Below are positions 37,011 through 45,733 of a stretch of 64,000 bases of DNA, piece after piece. The notes under the pieces are model-generated. The model saw nothing but the letters and a program-made list of their open reading frames with translations. It was not told where the DNA came from and ran no database searches. Every line of letters begins with the position of its first letter. The first letter of the stretch is position 1. A program made the translations under genes and the position numbers. Source of the DNA: Streptomyces sp. KL109B (GTDB lineage Bacteria; Actinomycetota; Actinomycetes; Streptomycetales; Streptomycetaceae); NCBI RefSeq assembly GCF_030766935.1, contig NZ_JASERL010000010.1, forward strand, positions 124,001-188,000. Direction: 5' to 3'.

Positions 37011-37133
37011 GCCCCGGCAGGAGGTCGTCCCACTCGACCTCATGCCGAGGTCGTCGGCGTAGAAGGAGCGCAGGATCGCCTCGCTGCCCGGTGGCGCCGT
37101 GAGTTGTACGTGGTCGACCGCGATCGGCGTCAT
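36987..37133 (-). pseudogene. Truncated VOC/glyoxalase-family gene
   Basis: A start ATG overlaps the tam stop (ATGA) and encodes MTPIAVDHVQLTAPPGSEAI continuing RSFYADDLGM, the typical first 31 residues of a vicinal-oxygen-chelate protein of about 120 residues. After that the frame runs into the palindromic repeat element and stops after 48 codons. A 9-base direct repeat GAGGTCGTC (37021-37029, 37047-37055) lies at the break. The rest of the gene is missing. Confidence 0.72.
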
Positions 37134-37948
37134 GGGCGGGTCGCCACCACGAAGATGCGGCGGAAGGGGAGGACCGTGCCGTGGGGCGTCGCCGGGTAGG
37201 CCTCGCGGAGCAGGTCCCGGTAGGCCGTGACGAAGGCGTCGCGGGCCGCCGGGTCGTCCGCGAGGGCGGTCAGGACGGGGCGCAGTCCGGTGCCCTTGAC
37301 CCAGTCGAGGACCGGGTCGGGGCCGGTCAGGAGGTGGGCGTAGGTCGTCTCCCAGGCGTCGACCTCGCAGCCGAGGCCGGCGAGGCGTTCCAGGTAGGCC
37401 GTGGGTGTGCGGACCGCGTCGCCGTGGCGCAGGACGCCGGACAGGCGGTCCTTCCAGCGGGCGGATTCCGCCAACTCCCGCATCAGGACGTGGCTGGGGG
37501 CGTCGAAGTTGCCGGGCACCTGGAAGGCGAACGTGCCGCCGGAGGCCACCGCGTCGAGCCAGCGCGGGAAGGCGTCGGCGTGGCCCGGGACCCATTGCAG
37601 CGTCGCGTTCGAGACGAGCAGGTCATACGTTTCCGTGGGCGCCCAGTGGGCCGCGTCGGCGTACGCGAAGTCGAGGCGGTCGGTGGCGTGGGCGGCCGCC
37701 TTGGCCAGCATTTCCCGTGAGTTGTCGTAGCCGGTGACGCGGGCGGTGGGCCAGCGTTCGGCGAGCAGTGTCGTGACGTTGCCGGGGCCGCAGCCGAGGT
37801 CGGCGATGCGGGGCGGGTCGCCGGGGAGGGCGGGGACGCGGGCGAGCAGGTCGACGAAGGGGCGGGCGCGGTGGTCGGCGTGGCGGAGATACTGCTGGGG
37901 GTCCCACGTGGGTGCGGTGGTGGGTGCGGTGGGTGCGGGCTTCATCAT
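37130..37948 (-). CDS. tam: Trans-aconitate 2-methyltransferase
   Basis: A 272-residue SAM-dependent methyltransferase that methylates trans-aconitate, an aconitase inhibitor formed from cis-aconitate, and so protects the TCA cycle. SAM motif I IADLGCGPGNVTTLL, then VTGYDNSREML and LVSNATLQWVPGHA are typical of Tam. It is divergent from a MarR gene with an operator between them; in S. coelicolor the equivalent pair tam/tamR is known from published work to respond to aconitate and citrate under oxidative stress. Its stop overlaps the broken VOC gene. Confidence 0.93.
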   Translation of the reverse strand: MMKPAPTAPTTAPTWDPQQYLRHADHRARPFVDLLARVPALPGDPPRIADLGCGPGNVTTLLAERWPTARVTGYDNSREMLAKAAAHATDRLDFAYADAAHWAPTETYDLLVSNATLQWVPGHADAFPRWLDAVASGGTFAFQVPGNFDAPSHVLMRELAESARWKDRLSGVLRHGDAVRTPTAYLERLAGLGCEVDAWETTYAHLLTGPDPVLDWVKGTGLRPVLTALADDPAARDAFVTAYRDLLREAYPATPHGTVLPFRRIFVVATRP

Positions 37949-37969
37949 GTTTCAAGGCTCCGCCGAGCC

Positions 37970-37987
37970 TATCTTGATGTCAAGATA
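37970..37987. promoter_or_regulatory. TamR operator (18-bp palindrome)
   Basis: Perfect inverted repeat TATCTTGATGTCAAGATA between divergent tam and tamR. It has the form of a MarR-family site and lies 21 bases before the tam start. Binding by TamR is inferred from this and the known S. coelicolor pair. Confidence 0.85.
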
Positions 37988-38035
37988 GTCGACCTCAAGA
38001 GACTTCATGTCGACACACCCCCTACACTGATCGTC

Positions 38036-38533
38036 ATGGAGGACGAGGTCGACCGTCTGGTCTCAGCGTGGCGCCGAGAGCGCCCCGACCTCGACGTGGA
38101 GCCCCTTGAGGTGCTCAGTCGGGTCAGCAGGCTCGCGCGCCATCTCGACCGGGCCCGCCGCCTGGCCTTTTCCGAGCACAACCTGGAGCCGTGGGAGTTC
38201 GACGTCCTGACGGCGCTGCGGCGTGCGGGTACGCCGTATCAGCTCTCGCCCGGGCAACTGCTCACGCAGACGTTGGTGACGTCCGGCACGATGACGAATC
38301 GTATCGACCGGCTCGCCAAGAAGGGGCTCGTCGAGCGGCTGCCCGATCCCAGTGACCGGCGGGGTGTGCTGGTGCGGCTCACGGACGAGGGGCGGGACCG
38401 GGCCGACCGGTCGCTGGCGGGGCTGCTGGAGCAGGAGCGGGCGATTCTGGCGGAGCTTTCGCGGGCGCAGAGGGGTGAACTGGCCGGGTTGTTGCGGCAG
38501 TTGACGGCGCCGTTCGACAACATTCCCGGTTGA
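38036..38533 (+). CDS. tamR: MarR family regulator TamR
   Basis: A 165-residue MarR protein. Winged-helix features: EFDVLTALRRAG, TSGTMTNRIDRLAKKGLVER (recognition helix) and PSDRRGVLVRLTDEG (wing). The ATG at 38036 begins MEDEVDRL. Divergence from tam and the palindrome at 37970-37987 identify it with TamR, which in S. coelicolor releases DNA on binding citrate, isocitrate or aconitate. Its stop lies seven bases before a large palindromic element. Confidence 0.9.
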   Translation: MEDEVDRLVSAWRRERPDLDVEPLEVLSRVSRLARHLDRARRLAFSEHNLEPWEFDVLTALRRAGTPYQLSPGQLLTQTLVTSGTMTNRIDRLAKKGLVERLPDPSDRRGVLVRLTDEGRDRADRSLAGLLEQERAILAELSRAQRGELAGLLRQLTAPFDNIPG

Positions 38534-38539
38534 CCCTCT

Positions 38540-38630
38540 CAAGCCCCTGCGGCGATTGAGCAGCGGGGTCCGGGGCGGAGCCCCGCGAGCTCGGCCACGG
38601 AGCCGCCTGCTCAATCGCCGCAGGGGCTTG
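38540..38630. repeat. Palindromic GC-rich element with perfect 24-base arms
   Basis: Arms 38540-38563 and 38607-38630 are perfectly complementary around a 43-base middle. The element sits directly after the tamR stop, before the convergent response regulator stop, and nearly matches the element at 36917-37005. Region 38631-38704 has nothing else clear. Confidence 0.92.
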
Positions 38631-38704
38631 ATTTTGCTCGACCCACCGCAGAGGACGCAAAAACTTGATGTCGCACAGCGCGACGCAAGGCGTTGACGGG
38701 GATC

Positions 38705-39454
38705 TCAGCTGGCCGCTTCCAGGTCCACCGGGCCCACGCCCGCCCTGCGCGCGAGCGCCACCGCCGCCAGGGTCGAGTGCACGCCCAGCTTTCCCAGGAC
38801 GTTCTGCATGTGGGTGCGGACCGTGTGCGGGGACAGGAAGAGGCGTTCCGCTACTGCCTTGCGGCCGAGGCCCGCCACCATGCAGCGCAGCACCTCGCGC
38901 TCGCGCGGCGTGAGGGACTCGACGAGGCGTTCGGACTCGGTGCGGTGCTTGCGGGCCGCGGTCAACTCCCGTAGGACGCCCGTGAGGAGCGCCGGCGGCA
39001 GGTGCGTCTCTTCGCGCAGCACGCCCCGTATGACGGTCAACAGGCGCGACAGGGAACAGTCCTTGGCGACCCAGCCGGACGCCCCCGCTTGCAGCGCGAG
39101 CGCCGCGCGGCGCGGATCGTCCCGCTCGGCGAGCACCACCGTGCGCACGGCGGGCTGGGCCGAACGCACGCCCGCCACAAGGGAGATGCCGTCGACGAGG
39201 CCGTCCTGCGCGGCGCTGTCGGGTACGGCCGTCGGCGCGCGCATGCCCTGGAGCGATGCCGCGCCCAGGTCCGCGTCGATCAGAAGGACATCGAACCGGC
39301 GCCCCTCCGCGACCGCCCGGTCGAGGCAGCGCAGAGCGGCGGGGCCGCTTCCCGCGGCCGACACGTCGACGTCGGGCTCGGCGGCGAGCGCCGCGGCGAG
39401 CGACTCGGCGAAGATGCGATGGTCGTCGACTACGAGGACCCGGATACGAACCAC
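38705..39454 (-). CDS. LuxR/NarL-type response regulator (orphan)
   Basis: A 249-residue two-component regulator. Receiver domain with LVVDDHRIFAESL, acceptor Asp at about 60 (LLIDADLG) and Lys in WVAKD; the usual Thr/Ser is Ala in VVLAERDD. C-terminal GerE HTH: SLTPREREVLRCMVAGLGRK and SPHTVRTHMQNVLGKLG. GTG start at 39454. No kinase is adjacent; the nearest in the window is at 24-25 kb. The loop after the acceptor site is unusually long. Confidence 0.9.
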   Translation of the reverse strand: MVRIRVLVVDDHRIFAESLAAALAAEPDVDVSAAGSGPAALRCLDRAVAEGRRFDVLLIDADLGAASLQGMRAPTAVPDSAAQDGLVDGISLVAGVRSAQPAVRTVVLAERDDPRRAALALQAGASGWVAKDCSLSRLLTVIRGVLREETHLPPALLTGVLRELTAARKHRTESERLVESLTPREREVLRCMVAGLGRKAVAERLFLSPHTVRTHMQNVLGKLGVHSTLAAVALARRAGVGPVDLEAAS

Positions 39455-39750
39455 GTGATTACCCCCTTCCCCGAGCTCCGGTACGGAGCAGGGGATACCC
39501 CAACTGTCGGGGGACGGACCAACGCAGGTACGGCGCCCGGAGTACGGATCGCCGCGGCCGCCCGGCCGCCGCCGGATGCGGAACTGCTACCCCCACTCCG
39601 GGCGTCGTACCCGGCTGTCTCGCCCCCTGATCGGCACCGGCCCCCACCGGTGCTAGCCCTCAGAGTAGAGGTGAAGGACCACAGGGGAAGTCAATTCGCA
39701 GAACTGGTTGTCGGTTGGCGGAGCGGCGACTGCCCTGCGCGTTTATGGTG
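39455..39750. other. Non-coding gap between response regulator and GNAT gene
   Basis: About 296 bases with no convincing gene. It contains an inverted repeat GCACCGG-N6-CCGGTGC (39634-39653) and, on the minus strand, TTGACT (39689-39694), which may belong to the promoter of the regulator gene. No clear -10 was found. Confidence 0.4.
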
Positions 39751-40200
39751 ATGCGCATGTTTCGCATCGAGACAGAAGTCGACAAGGAGCGTGCCCTTCG
39801 GCTCCGGTCGCTGCTGCGGGAGAACAACAGGGCGGCGTCACCGGAACTGCGCGAGCTGCGCGGCACCCCTGCCGACCAGCATGTCCCGCTCCAGGTCTGG
39901 GTGTTGGAGGAGGACGGTTCGCTGGCGGCCGGTCTCGACGCGTACACGTGGGCGTACTGGCTGCACGTGGATCTGCTGTGGGTCGCCGAGGAACATCGCG
40001 GCGCGGGTCTCGGGGCGCGGCTGCTCGCGGACGCGGAGCGCATCGCGCGCGAGGAGCGCGGGTGCGTCAGCTCGCGCGTCGAGACGTGGGACTTCCAGGC
40101 GCCGGGCTTCTACCGGCTGCAGGGGTACGACGTGGTGTCCGTGATCCCGGACTATCCGCCCGGGCTCAAGGAGTTCACCCTCACCAAGCGGCTCGGCTGA
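39751..40200 (+). CDS. GNAT family N-acetyltransferase
   Basis: A 149-residue GNAT enzyme. The CoA-binding segment is VDLLWVAEEHRGAGLGARLL; WDFQAPGFYRLQGYDVV follows the usual C-terminal pattern. Four in-frame starts cluster at 39745-39757 without a clear ribosome site; ATG 39751 (MRMFRIE) is the best guess. Substrate unknown. It is convergent with galK, nine bases apart. Confidence 0.88.
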   Translation: MRMFRIETEVDKERALRLRSLLRENNRAASPELRELRGTPADQHVPLQVWVLEEDGSLAAGLDAYTWAYWLHVDLLWVAEEHRGAGLGARLLADAERIAREERGCVSSRVETWDFQAPGFYRLQGYDVVSVIPDYPPGLKEFTLTKRLG

Positions 40201-40209
40201 CCGAGCGGT

Positions 40210-41376
40210 TCAGCTGACGCGGCGTGCGCCCGCGGCGGGCACCGCCGGGAAGACGCGCGGCGTCGTGTGGCCGGCCTCCGCGAAGGCGTCGGTGATCGAC
40301 TTCGTGACCGTGTCGGCGTCGCCCGACTCCACCAGGACGACCGCGGAGCCGCCGAAGCCGCCGCCCGTCATCCGGGCGCCGATCGCGCCGGAGGTCATCG
40401 CCGTGCCGACGACGAGGTCCAACTCCGGGCAGGAGATGCGCAGATCGTCGCGGAGCGAGACGTGCCCCTGGACGAGGATGGGGCCGATGGCGCGTACGTC
40501 GCCGGAGTCGAGCAGTTCGATGACGCGCTCGACGCGGTGGTCGTCGGAGACGATGTGGCGGACGTAGCGGACGACCTTCTCGTCGACTCCGGCGAGCTCC
40601 AACTCCGCGATGGACGTGCCGAGTTCGGCGTACGAGACGTCGCGCAGGTGTGAGACGCCGAGGACGCGGGCGCCCTCCTCGCAGCCCGCGCGCCGCTCCG
40701 CGTACGCGCCGTCGCCCAGCTCGTGCTTGACGCGGGTGTCGACGACGAGGAGCTGGAGGCCGTGGGCCGCCAGGTCGAAGGGGACCTGGCGGATGGACAG
40801 GTCGCGGCAGTCGAGGTGCAGGGCGTGGCCCTCGGTGGCGCAGGACGAGGCCATCTGGTCCATGACGCCGCACGGCACGCCGACGAAGGCGTTCTCCGCG
40901 CGCTGGGACAGCACGGCCAACTCGGCGCCGGTGAGGCCGAGTTCGTACAGGTCGTTCATCGCGTACGCGGTGACGACCTCCAGGGCCGCCGAGGACGACA
41001 GGCCCGCGCCGGTCGGTACGGTCGAGGCGAGGTGGATGTCGGCGCCGGTGACGGCCGTGTGGCCGGCCTCGCGCAGCGCCCAGACGACGCCCGCCGGGTA
41101 GGCGGCCCAGCCGCCCTGGCCGTACTTGCTGAGCGGGGCGAGTTCGTCGACGCGCAGTTCCACGACCGGGGCGTCGATGTCGGCGGAGTGCAGGCGCAGC
41201 ACGCCGTCCTCGCGCGCGGCCACCGCGGCGACCGCGGTGTGCGGCAGCGCGAGCGGCATGACGAAGCCCTCGTTGAAGTCGGTGTACTCGCCGATGAGGT
41301 TGACGCGGCCGGGGGCCGCCCAGACTCCGGCGGGCTCGTACCCGTACAGGTCCTTGAACTGCGCGTCGACGGACAT
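40210..41376 (-). CDS. galK: Galactokinase
   Basis: A 388-residue GHMP kinase phosphorylating galactose at C1. GRVNLIGEYTDFNEGFVMP is the galactokinase signature, VPTGAGLSSSAALEV binds ATP phosphates and GARMTGGGFGGSAV is the third GHMP motif. ATG at 41376. Last gene of galT-galE-galK, 18 bases after galE. Confidence 0.97.
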   Translation of the reverse strand: MSVDAQFKDLYGYEPAGVWAAPGRVNLIGEYTDFNEGFVMPLALPHTAVAAVAAREDGVLRLHSADIDAPVVELRVDELAPLSKYGQGGWAAYPAGVVWALREAGHTAVTGADIHLASTVPTGAGLSSSAALEVVTAYAMNDLYELGLTGAELAVLSQRAENAFVGVPCGVMDQMASSCATEGHALHLDCRDLSIRQVPFDLAAHGLQLLVVDTRVKHELGDGAYAERRAGCEEGARVLGVSHLRDVSYAELGTSIAELELAGVDEKVVRYVRHIVSDDHRVERVIELLDSGDVRAIGPILVQGHVSLRDDLRISCPELDLVVGTAMTSGAIGARMTGGGFGGSAVVLVESGDADTVTKSITDAFAEAGHTTPRVFPAVPAAGARRVS

Positions 41377-41394
41377 CAGATGCTCTCCTACTGC

Positions 41395-42372
41395 TTACTG
41401 CTGCTCACGGGCCTGGGTGAACTCCCAGGCGTCGGCGACGATGCCCGCGAGGTCCGCGCGGGACGGGTTCCAGCCGAGGCGCTCGCGCGCGGTGTCGGCG
41501 GAGGCGACGAGGACGGCCGGGTCGCCGCCGCGGCGCGGGGCGACGACCTCGGGGATCGGGTGCCCGGTGACCTGGCGGACGGTCTCGATGACCTCGCGGA
41601 CCGAGAAGCCGTTTCCGTTGCCGAGGTTGCAGATGAGGTGCTCGCCGGGCCGGGCGGCGTCGACGGCGAGCAGGTGCGCCTCGGCGAGGTCCGCGACGTG
41701 GATGTAGTCGCGGATGCAGGTGCCGTCGGCCGTCGGGTAGTCGTCGCCGAAGACGTTGATGGCCTCGCGGCGGCCCTGGGCGACCTGGAGGACGAGCGGG
41801 ATGAGGTGCGACTCGGGGTCGTGGCGCTCGCCGCAACTGCCGTACGCGCCCGCCACGTTGAAGTACCGAAGGGATACCGCAGCCAGTCCGTGCGCGTTCG
41901 CCTCACCCGTGATCATGTGGTCGACGGCGAGCTTCGAGGCGCCGTACGGGGAGGTGGGCGCGGTCGGGTCGGACTCGGTGATCGGAGTGTTCACCGGCTC
42001 GCCGTACGTGGCGGCGGTGGACGAGAAGACCAGCTTGCGGACGTCCGCGGCGCGCATCGCGGCGAGCAGCTCCATGGTGCCGCCGACGTTGTTCGCCCAG
42101 TACTTCTCGGGCTTCACGACCGACTCGCCGACCTGGGAGAAGGCGGCGAAGTGCAGCACGGCGTCGTAGGAGGAGTCGAGCCACTTGGCGGCGTCGCGGA
42201 TGTCGCCCTCGACGAAGGTGGCGCCCGCGGGCACGCCCTCGCGGAAGCCGGTGGAGAGGTTGTCGAGGACGACGACCTCGTGGCCCGCCTCGATCAGATG
42301 CTGGGCGACGACCGAACCGACATAGCCCGCACCACCCGTGACCAGGTACTTCTTAGAAACGGCGTTACCCAT
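41395..42372 (-). CDS. galE: UDP-glucose 4-epimerase
   Basis: A 325-residue short-chain dehydrogenase-type epimerase interconverting UDP-galactose and UDP-glucose. NAD site TGGAGYVGS near the start, catalytic Ser/Thr in FSSTAATYG and Tyr-Lys in SPYGASKLA. Its ATG shares a base with the galT stop (TAATG), showing coupling. Middle gene of the Leloir operon. Confidence 0.97.
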   Translation of the reverse strand: MGNAVSKKYLVTGGAGYVGSVVAQHLIEAGHEVVVLDNLSTGFREGVPAGATFVEGDIRDAAKWLDSSYDAVLHFAAFSQVGESVVKPEKYWANNVGGTMELLAAMRAADVRKLVFSSTAATYGEPVNTPITESDPTAPTSPYGASKLAVDHMITGEANAHGLAAVSLRYFNVAGAYGSCGERHDPESHLIPLVLQVAQGRREAINVFGDDYPTADGTCIRDYIHVADLAEAHLLAVDAARPGEHLICNLGNGNGFSVREVIETVRQVTGHPIPEVVAPRRGGDPAVLVASADTARERLGWNPSRADLAGIVADAWEFTQAREQQ

Positions 42373-43436
42373 TACTCGCTCGCTACCTCTCGCAGTCGCT
42401 CGGCCGCGGCCTCCGGCGGCACGTCGTTGATGAACACGTTCATGCCGGACTCGGAACCCGCGAGAAACTTCAGCTTGCCGGAAGTGCGTCGGACGGTGAA
42501 AAGCTCCAGATGCAGCGCGAAGTCGTCCCGATTGACACCCTCGAACTCGTCCAGCGAGCCGAACGGGGCCTGGTGCCAGGCCGCGATGTACGGCGTCACC
42601 GGCTGGTTCTCACCGAAGATCCGGTCGAAGCGCCTCAAGAGTTCCAGATAAATCTTGGGGAACTCTGTGCGCGCGTCCTCGTCGAGCGCGAGCAGGTCAG
42701 GGACCTGACGCTTGGGGTAGAGGTGCACCTCGTACGGCCAGTGCGCGGCGTAGGGCACGAAGGCCACCCAGTGCTCGCCGTCGATGACGACGCGGCTGCC
42801 GTCCTCCCGCTCCTTCGCGACGGTGTCGGCGAAGAGGTTGGCGCCGCCGGTCTGCTCCTTGTACTGGGCCGCCGAGCGCAGCATCAGCGCCGTACGCGGG
42901 GTGGTGAAGGGGTAGCCGTAGATCTGGCCGTGCGGGTGGCCGAGGGTGACGCCGATCTCGGCGCCGCGGTTCTCGAAGCAGAAGACCTGCTCGACGGAGT
43001 CGAGGTGGGAAAGCTCCGCGGTGCGGTCGGTCCACGCGTCGAGGACGAGCCGCGCCTGCTCCTCGGTCAGGTCCGCGAAGGACTTGTCGTGGTCGGACGT
43101 GAAGCACACGACCTCGCACCGCCCCGAGTCCCCGGCGAGCGAGGGGAAGCGGTTCTCGAAGACCACGACGTCGTACGAGGAGTCGGGGACCTCGCTCAGC
43201 CGCTCGCCCTCGGACGGGCACAGCGGGCACTCGTCGGCCGGCGGGTGGTACGTCCGCCCCTGGCGGTGCGAGGCGATCGCGACACAGTCGCCGAGCAGCG
43301 GGTCGCGGCGCACCTCGGAGGTGGTCACGGTGCGGTCGAGCGGACGGCGGTCGACCGCGTCCCGGACGACGTCGTCGCGCGAGTCGTAGTAGATCAGCTC
43401 ACGGCCGTCGGCGAGCCGGGTCGACGTCTTCTTCAC
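42372..43436 (-). CDS. galT: Galactose-1-phosphate uridylyltransferase
   Basis: A 354-residue HIT-superfamily enzyme exchanging UMP between UDP-glucose and galactose-1-phosphate. Active site GHPHGQIYGYPF contains the nucleophilic His; CPLCPSEGE supplies zinc ligands. It is the first gene of galTEK, read from a promoter at 43485-43512. ATG at 43436 starts MKKTSTRL. Confidence 0.96.
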   Translation of the reverse strand: MKKTSTRLADGRELIYYDSRDDVVRDAVDRRPLDRTVTTSEVRRDPLLGDCVAIASHRQGRTYHPPADECPLCPSEGERLSEVPDSSYDVVVFENRFPSLAGDSGRCEVVCFTSDHDKSFADLTEEQARLVLDAWTDRTAELSHLDSVEQVFCFENRGAEIGVTLGHPHGQIYGYPFTTPRTALMLRSAAQYKEQTGGANLFADTVAKEREDGSRVVIDGEHWVAFVPYAAHWPYEVHLYPKRQVPDLLALDEDARTEFPKIYLELLRRFDRIFGENQPVTPYIAAWHQAPFGSLDEFEGVNRDDFALHLELFTVRRTSGKLKFLAGSESGMNVFINDVPPEAAAERLREVASE

Positions 43437-43484
43437 GTCCGATGCTCCTCATCGCAACCAACTAAACAGAACCAAACACAACAA

Positions 43485-43512
43485 AGCATAAGCCAACAGC
43501 GTGCTACGTCAA
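43485..43512 (-). promoter_or_regulatory. galTEK promoter (galP1-like)
   Basis: On the minus strand, TTGACG (43507-43512) and TATGCT (43485-43490) are 16 bases apart. Downstream lies a T/G-rich run of TTTGTTG, TGTTTGG and TGTTTAG words, unusual for this genome and a likely operator. Streptomyces galTEK is known to have a galactose-inducible promoter here. Confidence 0.7.
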
Positions 43513-43562
43513 GAGGACGCGAGCTCTCGATCACAATCCAACAAAGAACGTCAAGAAAACTG

Positions 43563-43591
43563 TTCACTTATTGAAGCCGGAGGCGTAGGTT
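43563..43591 (+). promoter_or_regulatory. Candidate promoter of the sodium symporter
   Basis: TTCACT (43563-43568) and TAGGTT (43586-43591), 17 bases apart, precede the symporter start by about 39 bases. It is back to back with the gal promoter. Match to consensus is moderate. Confidence 0.4.
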
Positions 43592-43629
43592 CCGGACTGT
43601 TTCAGTTCGCGCAACGAAGCGAGATCTCC

Positions 43630-45312
43630 ATGCTGTCCCCCACAACAACCCTGGCCGAGGGGCTTCGGCTGCCCACCAACGGCCTCGACTACGCGATCAT
43701 GGCGATCTACTTCGTCGTGGTCCTGGGCATCGGCTTCGCCGCTCGCCGCTCCGTGAAGACCAGCCTCGACTTCTTCCTGTCAGGGCGTTCACTGCCCGCC
43801 TGGGTCACCGGTCTCGCGTTCGTCGCAGCGAACCTGGGCGCCACCGAGATCCTCGGCATGGCGGCCAACGGCGCGCAGTACGGCCTCTACACGGTGCACT
43901 GGTACTGGATCGGCGCCATCCCGGCCATGGTCTTCCTCGGCCTGGTGATGATGCCCTTCTACTACTCGTCGAAGGTGCGCTCGGTCCCCGAGTTCCTCCT
44001 CCACCGCTTCGGCCCCTCCTCCCACCTCCTCTCGTCGATCATCTTCGCCGTCTCCTCGGTGCTGATCGCGGGCGTCAACCTGTACGCGATGGCGCTGGTG
44101 CTCCAGGCGCTGCTCGGCTGGCCGCAGTGGGTGGCGATCGTGATCGCGGGCCTCTTCGTCCTCGCGTACATCACGATCGGCGGGCTCTCCTCGGCGATCT
44201 ACAACGAGGTGCTTCAGTTCTTCGTGATCCTCGCGGCGCTGATCCCGCTGACGATCGTCGGCCTCAAGCGGGTCGGCGGCTGGGACGGCATATCCGATTC
44301 CCTCTCCAGCTCGCACGGGTCCTCGTTCATGACGGCCTGGCAGGGCACGGGCATCGGCGAGTCCAACCCGCTGGGCGCCAACTGGCTGACGATCGTCCTC
44401 GGCCTCGGCTTCGTGATGTCCTTCGGCTACTGGACGACGAACTTCGCCGAGGTGCAGCGCGCGCTGTCCGCGAAGAACCTCTCCGCCGCCAAGCGCACGC
44501 CGCTGATCGCCGCGTTCCCGAAGATCCTCATCCCGATGGTCGTCGTGATCCCCGGCCTGATCGCCCTCGTCATGGAGCCCTCGCTGGGCAAGTCCGCGGA
44601 CGGCCTCCAGTACAACGACGCCATCCCGGTCCTCATGCGCGACCTGCTCCCGAACGGTGTCCTCGGCATCGCGGTGACCGGCCTGCTCGCCGCCTTCATG
44701 GCGGGCATGGCGGCCAACGTCTCGTCCTTCAACACGGTGTTCACGAACGACATCTGGGCCGCGTACATCAAGAAGGGCCAGAGCGACAAGCACTACCTCC
44801 AGACCGGCCGCGTGGTCACGGCCGTGGGTGTGCTGATCGGCATGGGCACGGCGTTCATCGCGGGCAGCTTCAGCAACATCATGAACTACCTGCAGACGCT
44901 GTTCTCCTTCTTCAATGTGCCGCTTTTTGTTGTATTTATCATCGGCATGTTCTGGAAGCGGACGACTCCGGCTGCCGGTTTCTGGGGCCTTCTGTCGGGC
45001 ACGGTCGCCGCGATGGTGAACTACTTCTGGTTCTACAAGCAGGGCGTCATCGAGATCCCCTCCGACCAGGGCGCCAACTTCGTCTCGTCGATCGTCGCCT
45101 TCGTCGTCGGCGCGGTCGTGATGCTCGTGGTCACGATGGTCACCAAGTCCAAGCCCGCCGAGGAGCTGGCCGGTCTCGTCTACGGCACGAAGTCGCCGGG
45201 CATGGAGGAGCCGCCGGCCGAGGGTGACGACGCCTGGTACCGCAAGCCGGCCCTGCTGGGCTGGGGTGCGATCGCCCTCGCCGTCATCTGCTACATCCCG
45301 TTCTCCTTCTGA
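43630..45312 (+). CDS. Sodium:solute symporter (SGLT-like), probably for galactose
   Basis: A 560-residue SSS-family transporter with about 14 helices. IYFVVVLGIGFAARRSVKT and DFFLSGRSLPAWVTGLAF are typical of the sugar-transporting SGLT branch, as is GMAANGAQYGLYTVHWYW. The ATG at 43630 (MLSPTTTL) lacks a strong ribosome site. Being divergent from galTEK across a shared control region, it is probably a galactose importer; that is inference. A small membrane protein follows 17 bases later. Confidence 0.93.
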   Translation: MLSPTTTLAEGLRLPTNGLDYAIMAIYFVVVLGIGFAARRSVKTSLDFFLSGRSLPAWVTGLAFVAANLGATEILGMAANGAQYGLYTVHWYWIGAIPAMVFLGLVMMPFYYSSKVRSVPEFLLHRFGPSSHLLSSIIFAVSSVLIAGVNLYAMALVLQALLGWPQWVAIVIAGLFVLAYITIGGLSSAIYNEVLQFFVILAALIPLTIVGLKRVGGWDGISDSLSSSHGSSFMTAWQGTGIGESNPLGANWLTIVLGLGFVMSFGYWTTNFAEVQRALSAKNLSAAKRTPLIAAFPKILIPMVVVIPGLIALVMEPSLGKSADGLQYNDAIPVLMRDLLPNGVLGIAVTGLLAAFMAGMAANVSSFNTVFTNDIWAAYIKKGQSDKHYLQTGRVVTAVGVLIGMGTAFIAGSFSNIMNYLQTLFSFFNVPLFVVFIIGMFWKRTTPAAGFWGLLSGTVAAMVNYFWFYKQGVIEIPSDQGANFVSSIVAFVVGAVVMLVVTMVTKSKPAEELAGLVYGTKSPGMEEPPAEGDDAWYRKPALLGWGAIALAVICYIPFSF

Positions 45313-45329
45313 GGTCCGAGGTACCCGAC

Positions 45330-45641
45330 ATGAGCGACGACATGAACCAGCACGTCGAGGAAGTGAAGGAACTGGAGGCCAAGTCGGCGACGGCGGCCCG
45401 CCTCTTCGACGTACGACGCATCATCGGCGGCCTCTTCGTGGTGTACGGCGTGATCGTGACGATCGCCGGCTTCACGGCGTCCGACGCCGACATGAAGAAG
45501 GCGCAGGACATCAACATCAACCTCTGGACGGGGTTGGGGATGCTCGTTCTCGGCCTCTTCTTCCTGGTGTGGCTGAAGCTGCGGCCGACGGTGCCGCCGA
45601 CGGCGGAGGAACTGGCGGAGGCGTCCACGCCGACCGAATAG
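45330..45641 (+). CDS. Small two-helix membrane protein, symporter partner
   Basis: A 103-residue protein with two helices (about 31-51 and 68-88) and acidic ends. It follows the symporter directly and precedes a terminator, so both form one unit. It parallels the DUF485/ActP-like pair at 13-15 kb, though without clear sequence likeness, and may be an accessory subunit. Confidence 0.83.
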   Translation: MSDDMNQHVEEVKELEAKSATAARLFDVRRIIGGLFVVYGVIVTIAGFTASDADMKKAQDININLWTGLGMLVLGLFFLVWLKLRPTVPPTAEELAEASTPTE

Positions 45642-45672
45642 TTCCGCCCCACCCCGGGCACCCGAACCAGGT

Positions 45673-45706
45673 CCGGCCCCACCGCTTGGGAGAGCGGTGG
45701 GGCCGG
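45673..45706. terminator. Terminator after the symporter operon
   Basis: Perfect 14-base-pair stem (45673-45686 with 45693-45706) and six-base loop TGGGAG between convergent stops. Confidence 0.85.
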
Positions 45707-45733
45707 CCCTTTGGGTTCGGTCGGCCCGGTCGA

